Positions 25,565 through 35,532 of a stretch of DNA of 64,000 bases are shown one piece after another (the first letter of the stretch is position 1; each line of letters starts with the position of its first letter). Under the pieces are notes generated by a model. It ran no database searches, was not told the origin of the DNA, and saw only the letters and a program-made list of their open reading frames with translations. The DNA lies in NCBI GenBank assembly GCA_024637095.1, contig JAGXFV010000030.1, positions 102,906 through 166,905 on the forward strand. The letters are read 5' to 3'. The translations under genes and the position numbers were made by a program. The stretch comes from Actinomycetes bacterium (lineage in GTDB: Bacteria; Actinomycetota; Thermoleophilia; RBG-16-64-13).

Positions 25565-27247
25565 GGTAACGACGACCGCGTTGGCCTCGGACTGAGGGTT
25601 GGACTTCGCATTCGGCTCATCGTCAACCTCGGAGCCCCCGGCGTGGTCGCCCATGTCCAGTTCCGCGGAGGACCCGGTCATCACCTCCGTGGTCCACTCA
25701 GTGGGCTTGACTGCGAGAATGGCCACGTCGTCCCTTAACTGTCCCTGGCTGAAGCTCAGCACCCTGCGAAAGAGGACGTCGGGGGTCTCGGAGGCCGGCG
25801 CACCGTTTAGAGCATTGAGCGCTCGGACCAAGCCTTCCTCTCCGAAGAACTCGGCCCCGCGTCTGGCCTCGGTCACTCCGTCGGTGTAGAGCACCAGGAT
25901 CTCATCCTCCCCAACCGTGTCCACCCCTTCCTCGAAGCGAAGGTCCGGGAAGGCGCCGAGAACCGGCGAGCGGACGTCGAGAGAGCGGGTTCCCTGGGCT
26001 CTGTTGATCAGAGCGGGAGGGTGGCCGGCCGAACAATAGGTCAAGGTCCCGGTCTTGGTATCCAGCACGCCGTAAAAGGCGGTGACGAAAGACTGCTGGT
26101 CGATCGTCCGAAACAGAGCGGTATTCGTCAGCCTCATGGTCTCGGCCGGGCCCGCTCCGTTGTATGCATAGGCTCGGACGCTGTTCTTCACCACCGAGGT
26201 GATTGCCGCGGCCCGAAGCCCCTTACCCGAGACGTCGCCCATGAGCACGCCGATCCTGCCGCTTTCCAGTTCGAAGATGTCGTAGAAGTCGCCTCCCACC
26301 CGCGTCGCCAAAGTGGCCGAGCGATAGAGGTGGCCGAACTCGACCCCGGGAAGCTCGGAGGGGATCGAAAGCAGGGATTCCTGAAGCGAATCAGCGATCT
26401 TCCGGTAGCGCTGTTCGCTGTCGCGCAGGGCCTCTTCGCTCTGCTTCAGTCCACGGAAGAGGACCCCATAGGGCTGGACGAGGGTGATCTCCACCAGAGA
26501 TTTGTAGATGAAGTAGAAGGCCGCGATTTTGAGGAAGTGTCCGATGAAGTTCGCCAAGCCGAAGGGGTTGGCGTATAGAGTGAAGGCGACCTCACCCGCT
26601 ACCGTCAGGGCTATGGACAGCATGACCAGGCGCAGCACTCGAGGCTCGAAGTAATCGCGGCGGAAGTAAGTCAGCCAGAAAGCGGTCACCAGCAGGGCGG
26701 AGATGAGATATTCGCTTCCCACCTTGAAAGTGGTCAGTCCCTGACCCTCGACAAAAGCCACGGGGAAGTGGCCTCCGAAGATAGACCAAAGAAGAGCCGC
26801 GGTGGCAACGCCGAAGGCGACGAAAACCACTTGTCCGCGAAGCACGCGCCCGATGACGAGCGGCGCTCCGACCAGAGTTGCTGTCTGCAGGTAGCGGGCG
26901 GCTAACCACAGTTGAGTGGGAAGGTCGACGTCGTTTCCGTCGAAGATATTCATCCCGCGGTAAGCCAGAGCGTGCAGTCCGTCCACCAATCCAACGAAGA
27001 GCAGGCCGATTCCCAGGAAGAGGAAGTAGCTGTTGCTGGCGATGCGGCGCGTGTTCCAGGCAATCATGAAGATGGTCACGGCCACCACGACGCTGAAGAG
27101 TTCAGAAATGGCGTGGAAGAGGGGATAGGAGTACGCCCGCAACAGATAGAGGGCGGCCACGACGACGAACCCACCGGCGATGAGGTCGACCTGATCCTCG
27201 CCTCGCCGTCTCGCCCCTCTATCGACGGTCAGTGCTTCCAAAGACAT
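25559..27247 (-). CDS. SpoIIE-type PP2C phosphatase with MASE3-like membrane sensor
   Basis: The 562-residue protein begins with eight or so membrane segments (residues 22-260) resembling MASE3 sensors (NTRRIASNSYFLFLGIGLLFVG, HALAYRGMNIF). A short coiled linker (residues 265-290) leads to a SpoIIE/PP2C phosphatase domain. Metal-binding motifs are VGGDFYDIFE, GVLMGDVSGKGLRAA and LYTDGVTEAR, with LRDDVAIL near the end. Such enzymes dephosphorylate anti-anti-sigma factors in stress responses. The final 40 residues are low complexity. No STAS partner is adjacent; the RsbW-like protein at 20869 is the nearest candidate in the pathway. Confidence 0.92.
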   Translation of the reverse strand: MSLEALTVDRGARRRGEDQVDLIAGGFVVVAALYLLRAYSYPLFHAISELFSVVVAVTIFMIAWNTRRIASNSYFLFLGIGLLFVGLVDGLHALAYRGMNIFDGNDVDLPTQLWLAARYLQTATLVGAPLVIGRVLRGQVVFVAFGVATAALLWSIFGGHFPVAFVEGQGLTTFKVGSEYLISALLVTAFWLTYFRRDYFEPRVLRLVMLSIALTVAGEVAFTLYANPFGLANFIGHFLKIAAFYFIYKSLVEITLVQPYGVLFRGLKQSEEALRDSEQRYRKIADSLQESLLSIPSELPGVEFGHLYRSATLATRVGGDFYDIFELESGRIGVLMGDVSGKGLRAAAITSVVKNSVRAYAYNGAGPAETMRLTNTALFRTIDQQSFVTAFYGVLDTKTGTLTYCSAGHPPALINRAQGTRSLDVRSPVLGAFPDLRFEEGVDTVGEDEILVLYTDGVTEARRGAEFFGEEGLVRALNALNGAPASETPDVLFRRVLSFSQGQLRDDVAILAVKPTEWTTEVMTGSSAELDMGDHAGGSEVDDEPNAKSNPQSEANAVVVTS

Positions 27248-27381
27248 CCTTCGTTCAATTGACGATGGAAAACTCCCCGTAAAACTGCACAGTAGGAGTA
27301 TATAGCAGCCACCGGCGGGTGTCCTTGGCGAAATATGTCAGGACGGGCTGAATCCTCCTTACCGATTGTCCTTTCGACGGA

Positions 27382-27410
27382 TTGACGGGCTTCTCTGGCC
27401 TCTCTAGACT
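27382..27410 (+). promoter_or_regulatory. Sigma-70-type promoter for serC
   Basis: TTGACG at 27382-27387 and TAGACT at 27405-27410 are separated by 17 nt, about 30 nt before the serC ATG. Confidence 0.65.
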
Positions 27411-27439
27411 GGCGATGTTGTCTACAGGAATGAGGCGAA

Positions 27440-28612
27440 ATGGCAAAGAGTCTGCCCAAACCCGATAAGCGCCCCGACAATCCCAACTTCTCGTCGGGAC
27501 CGTGCGCCAAGCGGCCGGGGTGGACACTCGCCGCGCTGTCCGATGCTGCCATCGGCCGTTCTCACCGCTCGAAGCTGGGACGCGCCAAGTTGCGCGAGGT
27601 TCTCGACCGTTCCCGGGAGATGCTTGGGCTGCCTGAGGACTACCTGATTGGAATCGTACCCGCCTCCGACACCGGAGCGGTGGAGATGTCCCTGTGGTCA
27701 ATGCTGGGCGCGCGGGGAGTCGATGTCTTCGCCTGGGAGAGCTTCGGCGCCGGCTGGGTGACGGACATCGAGAAGCAACTGAAACTCGAAGACCTCAACG
27801 TCTACTCCGCCGACTACGGTGAGATCTCCGACTTGTCCGCGTACGATCCCTCGCGCGACGCCGTCTTCTGCTGGAACGGCACCACTTCCGGCGTGCGCGT
27901 GCCCGAGGCGGGGTGGATCCCGGAGGAGCGGGAGGGCGTTGTCATCTGCGACGGCACCTCGGCCGTCTTCGCCATGGACCTGCCCTGGGAGAAACTCGAC
28001 GTAACGACCTACTCCTGGCAGAAGGTGTTGGGGGGAGAGGGCCAACACGGCATGCTCGTGCTCAGTCCGCGCGCCGTCGAGCGGCTCGAGTCCTACCAGC
28101 CGGAGCGGGCACTGCCCAAGATCTTCCGCATGACCAAGGGCGGACGGCTGAACGAAGGCATCTTCCGCGGGGACACCATCAACACGCCCTCGATGCTGGT
28201 GGTGGAGGACGCCTTGGACGGCTTGATCTGGGCGGACGAATTGGGTGGCCTTCCGGCGCTGATCGGGCGCAGCCGGCAGAATCTGGAGGCGGTGGCTGAC
28301 TGGGTCTCTCGCACCGATTGGGTGGACTTCCTGCCGGTCGAACCCAAACTGCGTTCCTGCACGTCCATCTGCCTGAAGATTGTCGACCCCTGGTTCGTGG
28401 GGCTGGCCGAGGAGGAGCGGCCGGCGGTCGCCAAGCGGGTCGCGGCGCTGCTCGAAGAAGAGGGCGTGGCCTATGACGTGGGAGCATACCGCGATGCTCC
28501 TCCCGGGCTGCGTCTCTGGGGAGGTGCCACGATCGAGCGGCAAAACCTGGAGGCCCTCTTCCCCTGGCTGGATTGGGCGTACGCGCAGGTGAGCGCCGCC
28601 GTTCGGGCCTAA
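27440..28612 (+). CDS. serC: Phosphoserine aminotransferase
   Basis: The 390-residue PLP enzyme belongs to the phosphoserine aminotransferase branch found in alphaproteobacteria, archaea and actinobacteria. It opens with [18 protein letters not shown], has [16 protein letters not shown] and [11 protein letters not shown] for cofactor and phosphate contacts, and the PLP lysine in [15 protein letters not shown]. It converts 3-phosphohydroxypyruvate and glutamate to phosphoserine in serine synthesis, which also supplies one-carbon units. GAGGCG lies before the ATG, with a promoter further up. The stop overlaps the YyaL-type gene on the other strand by 4 nt. No serA or serB is adjacent. Confidence 0.93.
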   Translation: MAKSLPKPDKRPDNPNFSSGPCAKRPGWTLAALSDAAIGRSHRSKLGRAKLREVLDRSREMLGLPEDYLIGIVPASDTGAVEMSLWSMLGARGVDVFAWESFGAGWVTDIEKQLKLEDLNVYSADYGEISDLSAYDPSRDAVFCWNGTTSGVRVPEAGWIPEEREGVVICDGTSAVFAMDLPWEKLDVTTYSWQKVLGGEGQHGMLVLSPRAVERLESYQPERALPKIFRMTKGGRLNEGIFRGDTINTPSMLVVEDALDGLIWADELGGLPALIGRSRQNLEAVADWVSRTDWVDFLPVEPKLRSCTSICLKIVDPWFVGLAEEERPAVAKRVAALLEEEGVAYDVGAYRDAPPGLRLWGGATIERQNLEALFPWLDWAYAQVSAAVRA

Positions 28613-30684
28613 TCCGGCCGGCCGTCCATGGGCTCGGACTCGAGCAGGTCCTCGAGCAGGGCCTCTCTGGTCGTCAGGGGAGCTCTGCAGGCGAAGTCTC
28701 GGCAGACGTAGGCGGTGGCCCGGCCATCCAGTTGCCGGCGATCCTGCAGTAGCGGGACCGCACTCTTCCCTTCGGCCGGGGCGACCGCGACCACCAGGAA
28801 CGGCCTAAAGCCCTCGCGGACTGCGCTCAACAATTGTCGCGTGTCCTCGGCCTCGGGGTCGCACACGATCGCGACCTCCACCGTGGGGGCGAGCGCCAAC
28901 TCGTAGGCGGTTAGCCATTGCCCGAACATCATTGGCTGCGAGCCGAGGATGCCCGCCACTGCCCTCAGGGCCTTCTCGGCAGTTTTTCGGTAGCGGCCTT
29001 CACCGGTGAGCGCCGCCAGGCGAAGCAAAGCGGTGACCGCCATCGCGTTACCGGAGGGCACGGCGTTGTCCTGCAGGTCGCGTGGGCGGGTGACCAGCTG
29101 TTCGTGGTCGTCGCTCGTGTCGTAGAAACCGGCCTTCGGCGCCTCGAAATGCTCGTAGATGATCTCCACGAGCTCACGGGCAGCCACGAACCAACGTTCC
29201 TCGAAGCCGGACTCATAAAGCGCGAGCAGGCCGACGGCCAAGCCGGCATAGTCCTCCAGATATCCGTTGTGCTTGGCCTCTCCATCCCGCCAACTGCGGT
29301 ACAAACGGCCTTCGGGCGTCCGCAAGTGGGAAAGGAGGAAGTCGGCGTTGCGCCGCGCGGCGGCCAGATAGTCCTCACGGCCAAAAGCGGCCGCCGCCTC
29401 GGCGAACGCGCCTAGCATCATGCCGTTCCATGCGGTCAGCACCTTGTCGTCGGTGGCGGGGTGAACGCGGCGCTCGCGCTCTTCGAATAGCGCCAGCCGG
29501 GACTCGTCCAGCAGCCGTCGTGCCTGCTCGTCGCTCACCCCGTGCCGGTCGGCCAACTCATCGAGCGGTCCCGTGATTTGAAGCACGTTCTTGCCCTCGA
29601 AGTTGCCGGCGGGCGTGACTCCGTAGTGGTCGATGAAGAGGGCGGGGTCCAGGGAGCGGGACTCGAGCGCGGTGCGCACCTCCTCCGAGCTCCAGGTGAA
29701 GAACTTACCCTCCTCGCCTTCGGAATCCGCGTCCTGGGTGCTGTAGAAGCCACCGTCGGGATGGGTCATTTGCCGGAGGACGTAATCGAGCGTTTCCTCA
29801 GTGATTCGCCGGTAGCGTTCATCGCCCGTGGCCCGCCAGGCGTGAAGGTAGGCCCGCGCCAACAGAGCGTTGTCGTACAGCATCTTCTCGAAATGCGGAA
29901 CCAGCCAGTAGGGGTCTACCGAGTAGCGATGGAACCCTCCCCCCAGCTGATCGTAGAGGCCGCCGTCCGCCATAGAGTCGAGCGTCGCCCGCGCCATGCG
30001 CAGCGCGAGGGCGTCCGACCTGCGGGCATGGCGGTGCAGGAGGAAGTCGACGGCCATGGCCTGGGGAAACTTGGGCGCCCGTCCCCAACCGCCGTTGACC
30101 CAGTCGAAGTAGTCGTTGAGTTCGGCCAGAGCGCCATCGCCGGTACGCGACTGCAGCGCATCGGCGGGATGGGCGAGATCGGTGACGTCCTGCTGCAGGT
30201 AGCTCACCATTTCGTCTACCGAAGCGAGGAGCTCGCCGCGCCGAAAACGCCAGGCTTCGGCCAGGTGATCCAGCACCTGGCGGAACGAGGGCATGCCTCC
30301 GCGGGGCTCGTCGGGGAAGTAGGTTCCGCCGTAGAAGGGCACGCCCTCCGGGGTCAACCACACGCTCATCGGCCAGCCCCCGCGCCCGCTGATGCCGATC
30401 ACGGCCTGCATATAGATCTGGTCCAGGTCTGGCCGCTCTTCCCGATCGACCTTTACATTCACGAAGAGCCGGTTCATGAACTCGGCGGTCTCCTGGTCTT
30501 CGAACGACTCCCGTTCCATCACGTGGCACCAGTGGCAAGCCGCGTAACCGATGCTGAGGAAGATGGGCTTGTCCTCCCGCCGCGCGCGTTCGAACGCCTC
30601 GGGGCCCCACGGATACCAGTCGACCGGGTTCTCGGAGTGCTGCAGTAGATACGGGCTGGTTTCGCGCGCCAGGCGATTAGCCAT
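28609..30684 (-). CDS. YyaL/DUF255 thioredoxin-domain protein
   Basis: From ATG 30684, preceded by AAAGGAGG, the protein has 691 residues, as usual for the YyaL (spermatogenesis-associated protein 20) family. The N-terminal thioredoxin-like domain has [14 protein letters not shown] and the CxxC site [15 protein letters not shown]. It is followed by [15 protein letters not shown] and a long (alpha/alpha)6-barrel region with [17 protein letters not shown] and [10 protein letters not shown]. Its biochemical role is unknown; links to sugar epimerases and redox are proposed for the family. An open extension upstream has no start signal and overlaps the divergent GGDEF gene region. Confidence 0.92.
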   Translation of the reverse strand: MANRLARETSPYLLQHSENPVDWYPWGPEAFERARREDKPIFLSIGYAACHWCHVMERESFEDQETAEFMNRLFVNVKVDREERPDLDQIYMQAVIGISGRGGWPMSVWLTPEGVPFYGGTYFPDEPRGGMPSFRQVLDHLAEAWRFRRGELLASVDEMVSYLQQDVTDLAHPADALQSRTGDGALAELNDYFDWVNGGWGRAPKFPQAMAVDFLLHRHARRSDALALRMARATLDSMADGGLYDQLGGGFHRYSVDPYWLVPHFEKMLYDNALLARAYLHAWRATGDERYRRITEETLDYVLRQMTHPDGGFYSTQDADSEGEEGKFFTWSSEEVRTALESRSLDPALFIDHYGVTPAGNFEGKNVLQITGPLDELADRHGVSDEQARRLLDESRLALFEERERRVHPATDDKVLTAWNGMMLGAFAEAAAAFGREDYLAAARRNADFLLSHLRTPEGRLYRSWRDGEAKHNGYLEDYAGLAVGLLALYESGFEERWFVAARELVEIIYEHFEAPKAGFYDTSDDHEQLVTRPRDLQDNAVPSGNAMAVTALLRLAALTGEGRYRKTAEKALRAVAGILGSQPMMFGQWLTAYELALAPTVEVAIVCDPEAEDTRQLLSAVREGFRPFLVVAVAPAEGKSAVPLLQDRRQLDGRATAYVCRDFACRAPLTTREALLEDLLESEPMDGRPD

Positions 30685-30915
30685 TTTGCGCCTCCTTTGG
30701 ACGAGGTGGGGAGGCAGTCCATCCGCCCGCCCACTCAATGACTTCCCGGCGCTGGGTTTGGCCACACGTGCGTCGGTCTGTTGACACCTCAACCCCCCGC
30801 GCCGGGGAGTGGGCCGCGTGAGGGCGATGCTACGGCCCGCGGTCTTTCCGCCGCTTCAAGTCGCCAATCGCGGATGCCGATACCAAGTGCTGGTTTGCGA
30901 AAGGGGTCGGGCCTC

Positions 30916-32790
30916 GTGTCGTTCGATTATCAAAGCCTTCAATTCACAGTGCTGCTCGTCGGGGCTGCGGCCCTGATCCTGCTCGTCGTCAAGGCCCGCC
31001 GGCAGCCCAAGAAAGCGGGACTCCTGGCTCCGCGGATTGTGGCCTCCACAGATCAACGCCTGCGTGCGCTGATCTCCAACTCCTCGGATCTGATGCTGGT
31101 GACCAACGCCGACGGCACCATCAGGTATCTGTCTCCTTCGGTGACCCGAGTGCTCGGCTACGACGAAAAGAGCCTGTGGGCGCCTTCCATTCTCGAATTC
31201 GTCCATCCCCAGGATGTCGCGGACGTGCGAAAGCTCCTGGCAGCGGCGGCTCGTGAGATCAGCGGGCTCGCCCTGCGCGGCGAGTGCCGGCTCAAGGATA
31301 ACCGGGGCAAGTGGATGCATGTCGAGGGCGTCGTGACCAACCACCTGGGTGAGCCCGGGATCGGTGGCCTGCTTCTCAACATCAGGGATGTTACCGAGCG
31401 AAAGTTGCTCGAGCAGAAACTGGTCCATCAGGCGCTGCACGACCCGCTGACGGGACTAGCCAACCGCACCCTGCTGATGACTCGTGCGGAGGAGATTCTG
31501 CGCGGCGCCCGCGAGGCCGGGGGAGGACCGGCCCTCCTCTTCCTCGACCTTGACGACTTCAAGCAGGTGAACGACACCCTCGGTCACGCGGCGGGCGACC
31601 AACTGCTGCAGGAAATCGCAATGCGTCTTCAGTCCACCTGCCGTGCGGTGGATACCGTGGCCCGACTGGGCGGAGACGAATTCGCCGTGCTGCTCAAGGA
31701 AGCAGGAGCGGACGATCCGGTACAGGTGGCTGAACGGATCCTCCACGAACTGAGGAGCCCCTACGCGATGCTCAAAGGGCGGCGGCCCTCGACGAGCATC
31801 GGCATCGCCCTCTTCGACAGGGGTGCTTCGGCCGATGAACTGGTCCGCAGGGCGGACGTAGCCATGTACGCCGCGAAGGCCGCCGGCAAGAACGGCTTTC
31901 GCGTGTTTTCGCCGGAGATGGACCAGCCGCTGAGGCAGCGCATACGGTTGGAGGCCGACCTGCGGGGTGCGGTGCAAGATTGGCAGCTCAGCGTCCATTA
32001 CCAGCCGATCATCGACCTCGGAGCCGGTCAGACGGTGGGCGTAGAAGCTCTGCTCCGTTGGAATCACCCGTTCTCCGGCCATCTGACCGGTGAGCAGTTT
32101 CTTCCCCTGGCCGAGCGGATCGGCTTGATGCGGGACATAGGTAAGCGGGTGATCGCCGAATCCTGTCTGGAGGTCGCAAGCTGGAGGAGGCTTAGCGAGC
32201 GGCCGCCGCCCTTTCTAAGCATAAACGTGTCCGGAGAGGAACTGAGGCAGGGTGGTCTGGTGAGGGAAATCCAGAATGCCATGGACAGGTCCTCTCTGTC
32301 CAACGACCTGCTTCTCGTGGAGATCAGCGAAAAGGTGCTGAAGGCCAACGAAGGCGACATCAAGAAGAGAATCAGCGAGCTGGGAGACATCGGCGTCAGG
32401 GTGGCAATCGACGACTTCGGGACGCACTACGCCTCCCTCAGTTACCTCAAAGATCTTCCCTGCCATTTCCTCAAGTTGGATAGGTCCTTCGTCAGCGAAA
32501 TAACCACTCACCCGAAGGCCTTCCACATCGTCAGGGTCATGGTGGACCTGGCCGAATCGCTGGGGATCGGGTTGATAGCCGAGGGAATCGAACAGGCCGA
32601 GCACCATGAGGCCGTGCTGGCTTTGGGGTGCCGGCTGGGACAAGGCTACTACTATTCGAGGGCCATCCCGCCCTACGAGATGCGCGAGAGGCTCCGTGAC
32701 GCCGACGGCTATAAGGAACGGGACCGCTCTGGCAAGCTGCTCGCCATAATCGAGCCCGAAAGGACTCCAAGACCGGCTGTTCGAAGTTGA
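30916..32790 (+). CDS. PAS-GGDEF-EAL cyclic-di-GMP signalling protein
   Basis: The start is GTG 30916 (AAAGGGG upstream), giving 624 residues. One transmembrane helix near the N terminus (FTVLLVGAAALILLVV) is followed by a PAS domain (SNSSDLMLVTNADGTIRYLS). The GGDEF domain has an intact active site (VARLGGDEFAVLL), and the EAL domain has GVEALLRWNHP, SINVSGEEL, IDDFGTHYASLSYLK and AEGIEQAEH. Both catalytic sites look complete, so it could make and break c-di-GMP. No other c-di-GMP gene is in the window. The PAS ligand is unknown. Confidence 0.93.
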   Translation: MSFDYQSLQFTVLLVGAAALILLVVKARRQPKKAGLLAPRIVASTDQRLRALISNSSDLMLVTNADGTIRYLSPSVTRVLGYDEKSLWAPSILEFVHPQDVADVRKLLAAAAREISGLALRGECRLKDNRGKWMHVEGVVTNHLGEPGIGGLLLNIRDVTERKLLEQKLVHQALHDPLTGLANRTLLMTRAEEILRGAREAGGGPALLFLDLDDFKQVNDTLGHAAGDQLLQEIAMRLQSTCRAVDTVARLGGDEFAVLLKEAGADDPVQVAERILHELRSPYAMLKGRRPSTSIGIALFDRGASADELVRRADVAMYAAKAAGKNGFRVFSPEMDQPLRQRIRLEADLRGAVQDWQLSVHYQPIIDLGAGQTVGVEALLRWNHPFSGHLTGEQFLPLAERIGLMRDIGKRVIAESCLEVASWRRLSERPPPFLSINVSGEELRQGGLVREIQNAMDRSSLSNDLLLVEISEKVLKANEGDIKKRISELGDIGVRVAIDDFGTHYASLSYLKDLPCHFLKLDRSFVSEITTHPKAFHIVRVMVDLAESLGIGLIAEGIEQAEHHEAVLALGCRLGQGYYYSRAIPPYEMRERLRDADGYKERDRSGKLLAIIEPERTPRPAVRS

Positions 32791-32800
32791 AAGCGGTTCT

Positions 32801-33034
32801 CTAGCGCGACTTTCCTCCGGAGCTTCGTTCAAGTTTTCGCTTGACCCCCTCGAGTCGCCGCGTGAGCTCCTCCCAAGCCTCCGCCGCAAGCCGGCTCTCG
32901 GTCAGCAACTGATCGATCTCCCGTGCGAGATAGAAAGCCCGGCGATCTTCCGGTCCACGCAGGTGGTCGACTGCGTACTCCATCTCGCCTACGCGCCGAT
33001 CGACCCCGTCTCGGCGGTCCTCGGACTCAAGCAT
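32801..33034 (-). CDS. Small charged hypothetical protein
   Basis: ATG 33034 is preceded by AGGAGG, and the 77 residues begin MLESEDRRDGVDRR. The protein is very rich in Arg, Glu and Leu and is predicted to be largely helical or coiled-coil. No family is recognised. It is followed, in the same direction, by nothing before the convergent GGDEF/EAL gene, and preceded by the bactofilin-like gene, with which it is probably cotranscribed. Confidence 0.55.
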   Translation of the reverse strand: MLESEDRRDGVDRRVGEMEYAVDHLRGPEDRRAFYLAREIDQLLTESRLAAEAWEELTRRLEGVKRKLERSSGGKSR

Positions 33035-33044
33035 CAGGGCCTCC

Positions 33045-34019
33045 TCAGTTCGGCGCGATGGCAGCTTCGGCTGCGCCCTTCCGCATGCCCTTACCGCGGC
33101 GATTGCCATACCACTCACGCAATGCGGAAACCGTGGCGCCCAAGCCGGCGATCCAAACCGGCAGAAGGAGCAGGGTCCCCAGGATGGGTACGCCGGCCAG
33201 CAACTTGAATACGATCAGGCCGATGATTGTGGCTGGGATCAGATCCGGAAAGCCGTGCCCGCTTACGGCCGCCAGTAGGCGCCGGCCTGCGATCCCCGCC
33301 GCAGCCAAGTAACCCACCATGAAGAGGAAGGGGACGACGATGAGCGCCGAGGGGACGGCCAGAAGCATGCCCACGATGGTGATGACCATTAGCAGGGTGG
33401 CCAGCGGGAAGATCACCAGTGCTTCCAGGGCACCCCAGCCCAGGTTGGCCAGAGGCCGTTCCTCCAGACGGTGGCCGACGGCGCCAAGTTGCCGCGGCGC
33501 GACGGCGGCGGCGAACAGGCCCAGGACGATCCAAACCGCGAGGTCCGCGACCCAACCGCCGGGAGAGCCCGCGGCGAAGGGCACCCGAGCGATAGACGTC
33601 AGGATGTGGGGGCCGGCCCAATCCCAGTCGGGGTCGCTCAGGTCGATGGTCCTGCCCACGACCTCCGCTCCCCTGGCTCCGAGGATGTCGCCGGCGATGG
33701 TCACTACGGTGGCGTCTGCGCGAGCGGCTCCGCCACCCACGAGGGCTCCCGGGTGCAAAAGCACATCGCCACCGATGGTGACCACCGATTTCCCGACGGT
33801 GCCTTCGATGACGGCGTCGCCGCCGAAAACCACCACGCTCTCCAGAGATTCGTCGGGCCCGACGTGCGCATCCTGTCCGAAACGGATGCGTGTGTCCCCG
33901 GTCGAGACCTGGATGTTCTCCACGGCGCCGGCGATATCCGGGAGCGTGAAGGCGGAGAGCAGGGCCAAGGCCAGTCCGAGGAGGAGCGTGAGTGGTCTTC
34001 TCGTGGTCCTTCTGATCAT
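33045..34019 (-). CDS. Membrane protein with secreted bactofilin-like beta repeat domain
   Basis: From ATG 34019 the protein has 324 residues. A signal/anchor helix (LTLLLGLALALLSAFTLPDI) precedes a hydrophilic beta-repeat region. Repeats such as ESVVVFGGDAVIEGTVGKSVVTIGGDV resemble polymer-forming bactofilin-type units. Then follow four or five transmembrane helices (about residues 165-300). This arrangement is common in uncharacterised actinobacterial and cyanobacterial envelope proteins. The stop is 10 nt before the start of the small charged protein. Precise function is unknown. Confidence 0.7.
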   Translation of the reverse strand: MIRRTTRRPLTLLLGLALALLSAFTLPDIAGAVENIQVSTGDTRIRFGQDAHVGPDESLESVVVFGGDAVIEGTVGKSVVTIGGDVLLHPGALVGGGAARADATVVTIAGDILGARGAEVVGRTIDLSDPDWDWAGPHILTSIARVPFAAGSPGGWVADLAVWIVLGLFAAAVAPRQLGAVGHRLEERPLANLGWGALEALVIFPLATLLMVITIVGMLLAVPSALIVVPFLFMVGYLAAAGIAGRRLLAAVSGHGFPDLIPATIIGLIVFKLLAGVPILGTLLLLPVWIAGLGATVSALREWYGNRRGKGMRKGAAEAAIAPN

Positions 34020-34159
34020 CCTGTTCCCACCCCTCCTGGGCTTTCCTCGCACGGCTGTCCCCATGACTGAAGCCATGATTGATCTTCCCGCAGATCGTGA
34101 AGAGGGACGCCCTGCCGAGGGAGGGTTTGGGCCTCCTCGGGCGGCGGGTCTTGCCACGA

Positions 34160-34188
34160 GTCAGGAGGTCAGGAGGTCAGGCGGTCAG
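34160..34188. repeat. Short tandem repeat of a TCAGGAGG-like unit
   Basis: Three to four imperfect copies of a TCAGGAGG/TCAGGCGG unit lie in tandem between the HtrA stop and the start of the bactofilin-like gene. They may simply be a slippage product. Confidence 0.6.
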
Positions 34189-34216
34189 AACGCGGTCACG
34201 GACCGTGTGATTACGC

Positions 34217-35371
34217 CTACTGCATGGCGGGAGCCTCTGCGAGCGTGACCTCGAGCGTCCGCGTTTCTGCGGAGCGCAACACAGTCAACGTGATGATGTC
34301 TCCGGGCGCATGCTCCCGCATCAGCCTGAAGAGATCGGTCTTGTCCTCGATGTCCTCGCCGTTCAGTTGGGTGATGATATCCCCTTGCTGAAGGCCCGCT
34401 TGGGCTGCGGGCGTGTCGTCTCCTGCCCGGGCCACGAGTGCGCCGCTCGCTGTCGAAAGTCCCAACTGCTGCTGCAGATTCGGGTCGACGGTGACCGACT
34501 GCACGCCGAGGAAGACATAGCGAACGTCGCCCCTCTCTCGGAGTTGCTCGATGACCGTCACCACTAGGTCGGCCGGAGTAGCGAAACCCAGACTCTGCGC
34601 CCGCGTTTGCTCAGTGGTCGGCGCGGCGGCGGCGATGATGCCGATCACCCTTCCCTGTTCGTCGGCCAGAGCGCCGCCTGAGTTGCCCGGGCTGATGAAA
34701 GCGTCTGTCTGGATCAGGTCCGTGAAGAGCGGGGCCAGTTCGCGCTCGATTCCGCTGACTACGCCCAGGGTGACCGAGCCCTCGAATGCCAGGGGATTGC
34801 CGATGGCGATCGCGTAGTCTCCAGGCTCGACGCTGGATAGGTCGTCAAGGAAGATGGCGGCCGGCAGGCCCTCCGCGTCGATCTTGAGCAGCGCGAGATC
34901 GCTACGCGGGTCGCGGCCCACCAGGTCCGCTTCGTAGGTGGCGCCGCCCGCAAGTATCACCTGGACGTTCTCCGCCACTGTGTCTCCGCCGGCGGTGACG
35001 ACATGGTTGGTGGTCACAATCAGGCCGTCGCTCGAGTAGATGACCCCCGAGCCCGCTGCGCCGCCTCCAGCGGCGCCGCCTGGGGAAGTTAGGGTGGCGG
35101 TAATCTTCACCACGCTCGGAGTAAGCTGCCGGGCCACTTCATCTGCGGGACTGCCGGAGGGCCCCGGAGAATCGCCGTCGCCGCCGGCCGCCTCGCTGTC
35201 GGTAGCGGCCGTGGTCGGCGCGCCGCCCGCGTCGGTGGTGTCGCCGGGGCCCTCCCCGGTCTCATCAGTCGCTGGAGACTCGGTTGTGTCGGTGCTCTCC
35301 TGGTCCGGACAACCCATCGCGAAAAGTCCCAAGGCGAGGAGTAGGACGAAGGCAAGGCCCCGAACGCTCAT
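34217..35371 (-). CDS. HtrA/DegP-like serine protease lipoprotein with PDZ domain
   Basis: The start at 35371 gives 384 residues beginning MSVRGLAFVLLLALGLFAMGC, a lipoprotein signal with the cysteine at residue 21; ATG 35395 is an alternative. A long acidic, Gly/Thr/Ser-rich linker follows. The trypsin-like domain has its triad in TTNHVV, DPRSDLALLKI and SPGNSGGALAD. A C-terminal PDZ domain (GALVARAGDDTPAAQAGLQQGDIITQLNGE) completes the HtrA layout. It would act outside the membrane on misfolded proteins or as a regulated protease. The protein is transcribed in the same direction as the envelope genes downstream. Confidence 0.92.
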   Translation of the reverse strand: MSVRGLAFVLLLALGLFAMGCPDQESTDTTESPATDETGEGPGDTTDAGGAPTTAATDSEAAGGDGDSPGPSGSPADEVARQLTPSVVKITATLTSPGGAAGGGAAGSGVIYSSDGLIVTTNHVVTAGGDTVAENVQVILAGGATYEADLVGRDPRSDLALLKIDAEGLPAAIFLDDLSSVEPGDYAIAIGNPLAFEGSVTLGVVSGIERELAPLFTDLIQTDAFISPGNSGGALADEQGRVIGIIAAAAPTTEQTRAQSLGFATPADLVVTVIEQLRERGDVRYVFLGVQSVTVDPNLQQQLGLSTASGALVARAGDDTPAAQAGLQQGDIITQLNGEDIEDKTDLFRLMREHAPGDIITLTVLRSAETRTLEVTLAEAPAMQ

Positions 35372-35532
35372 CGGGTGGACGTGACCCCTCCCCATTTTCT
35401 CCACTTTCGCCCTCCTGGCGAGTAACTTATCGCCTACCCTCTGCCCAGGGGAGGCGGCTGCCACACGAGTGTCGCCCGCGAGAGGGCGGCCGGCGAACGG
35501 GCCTGCCAATGGGCCGGCGAACGCAAGGTCTA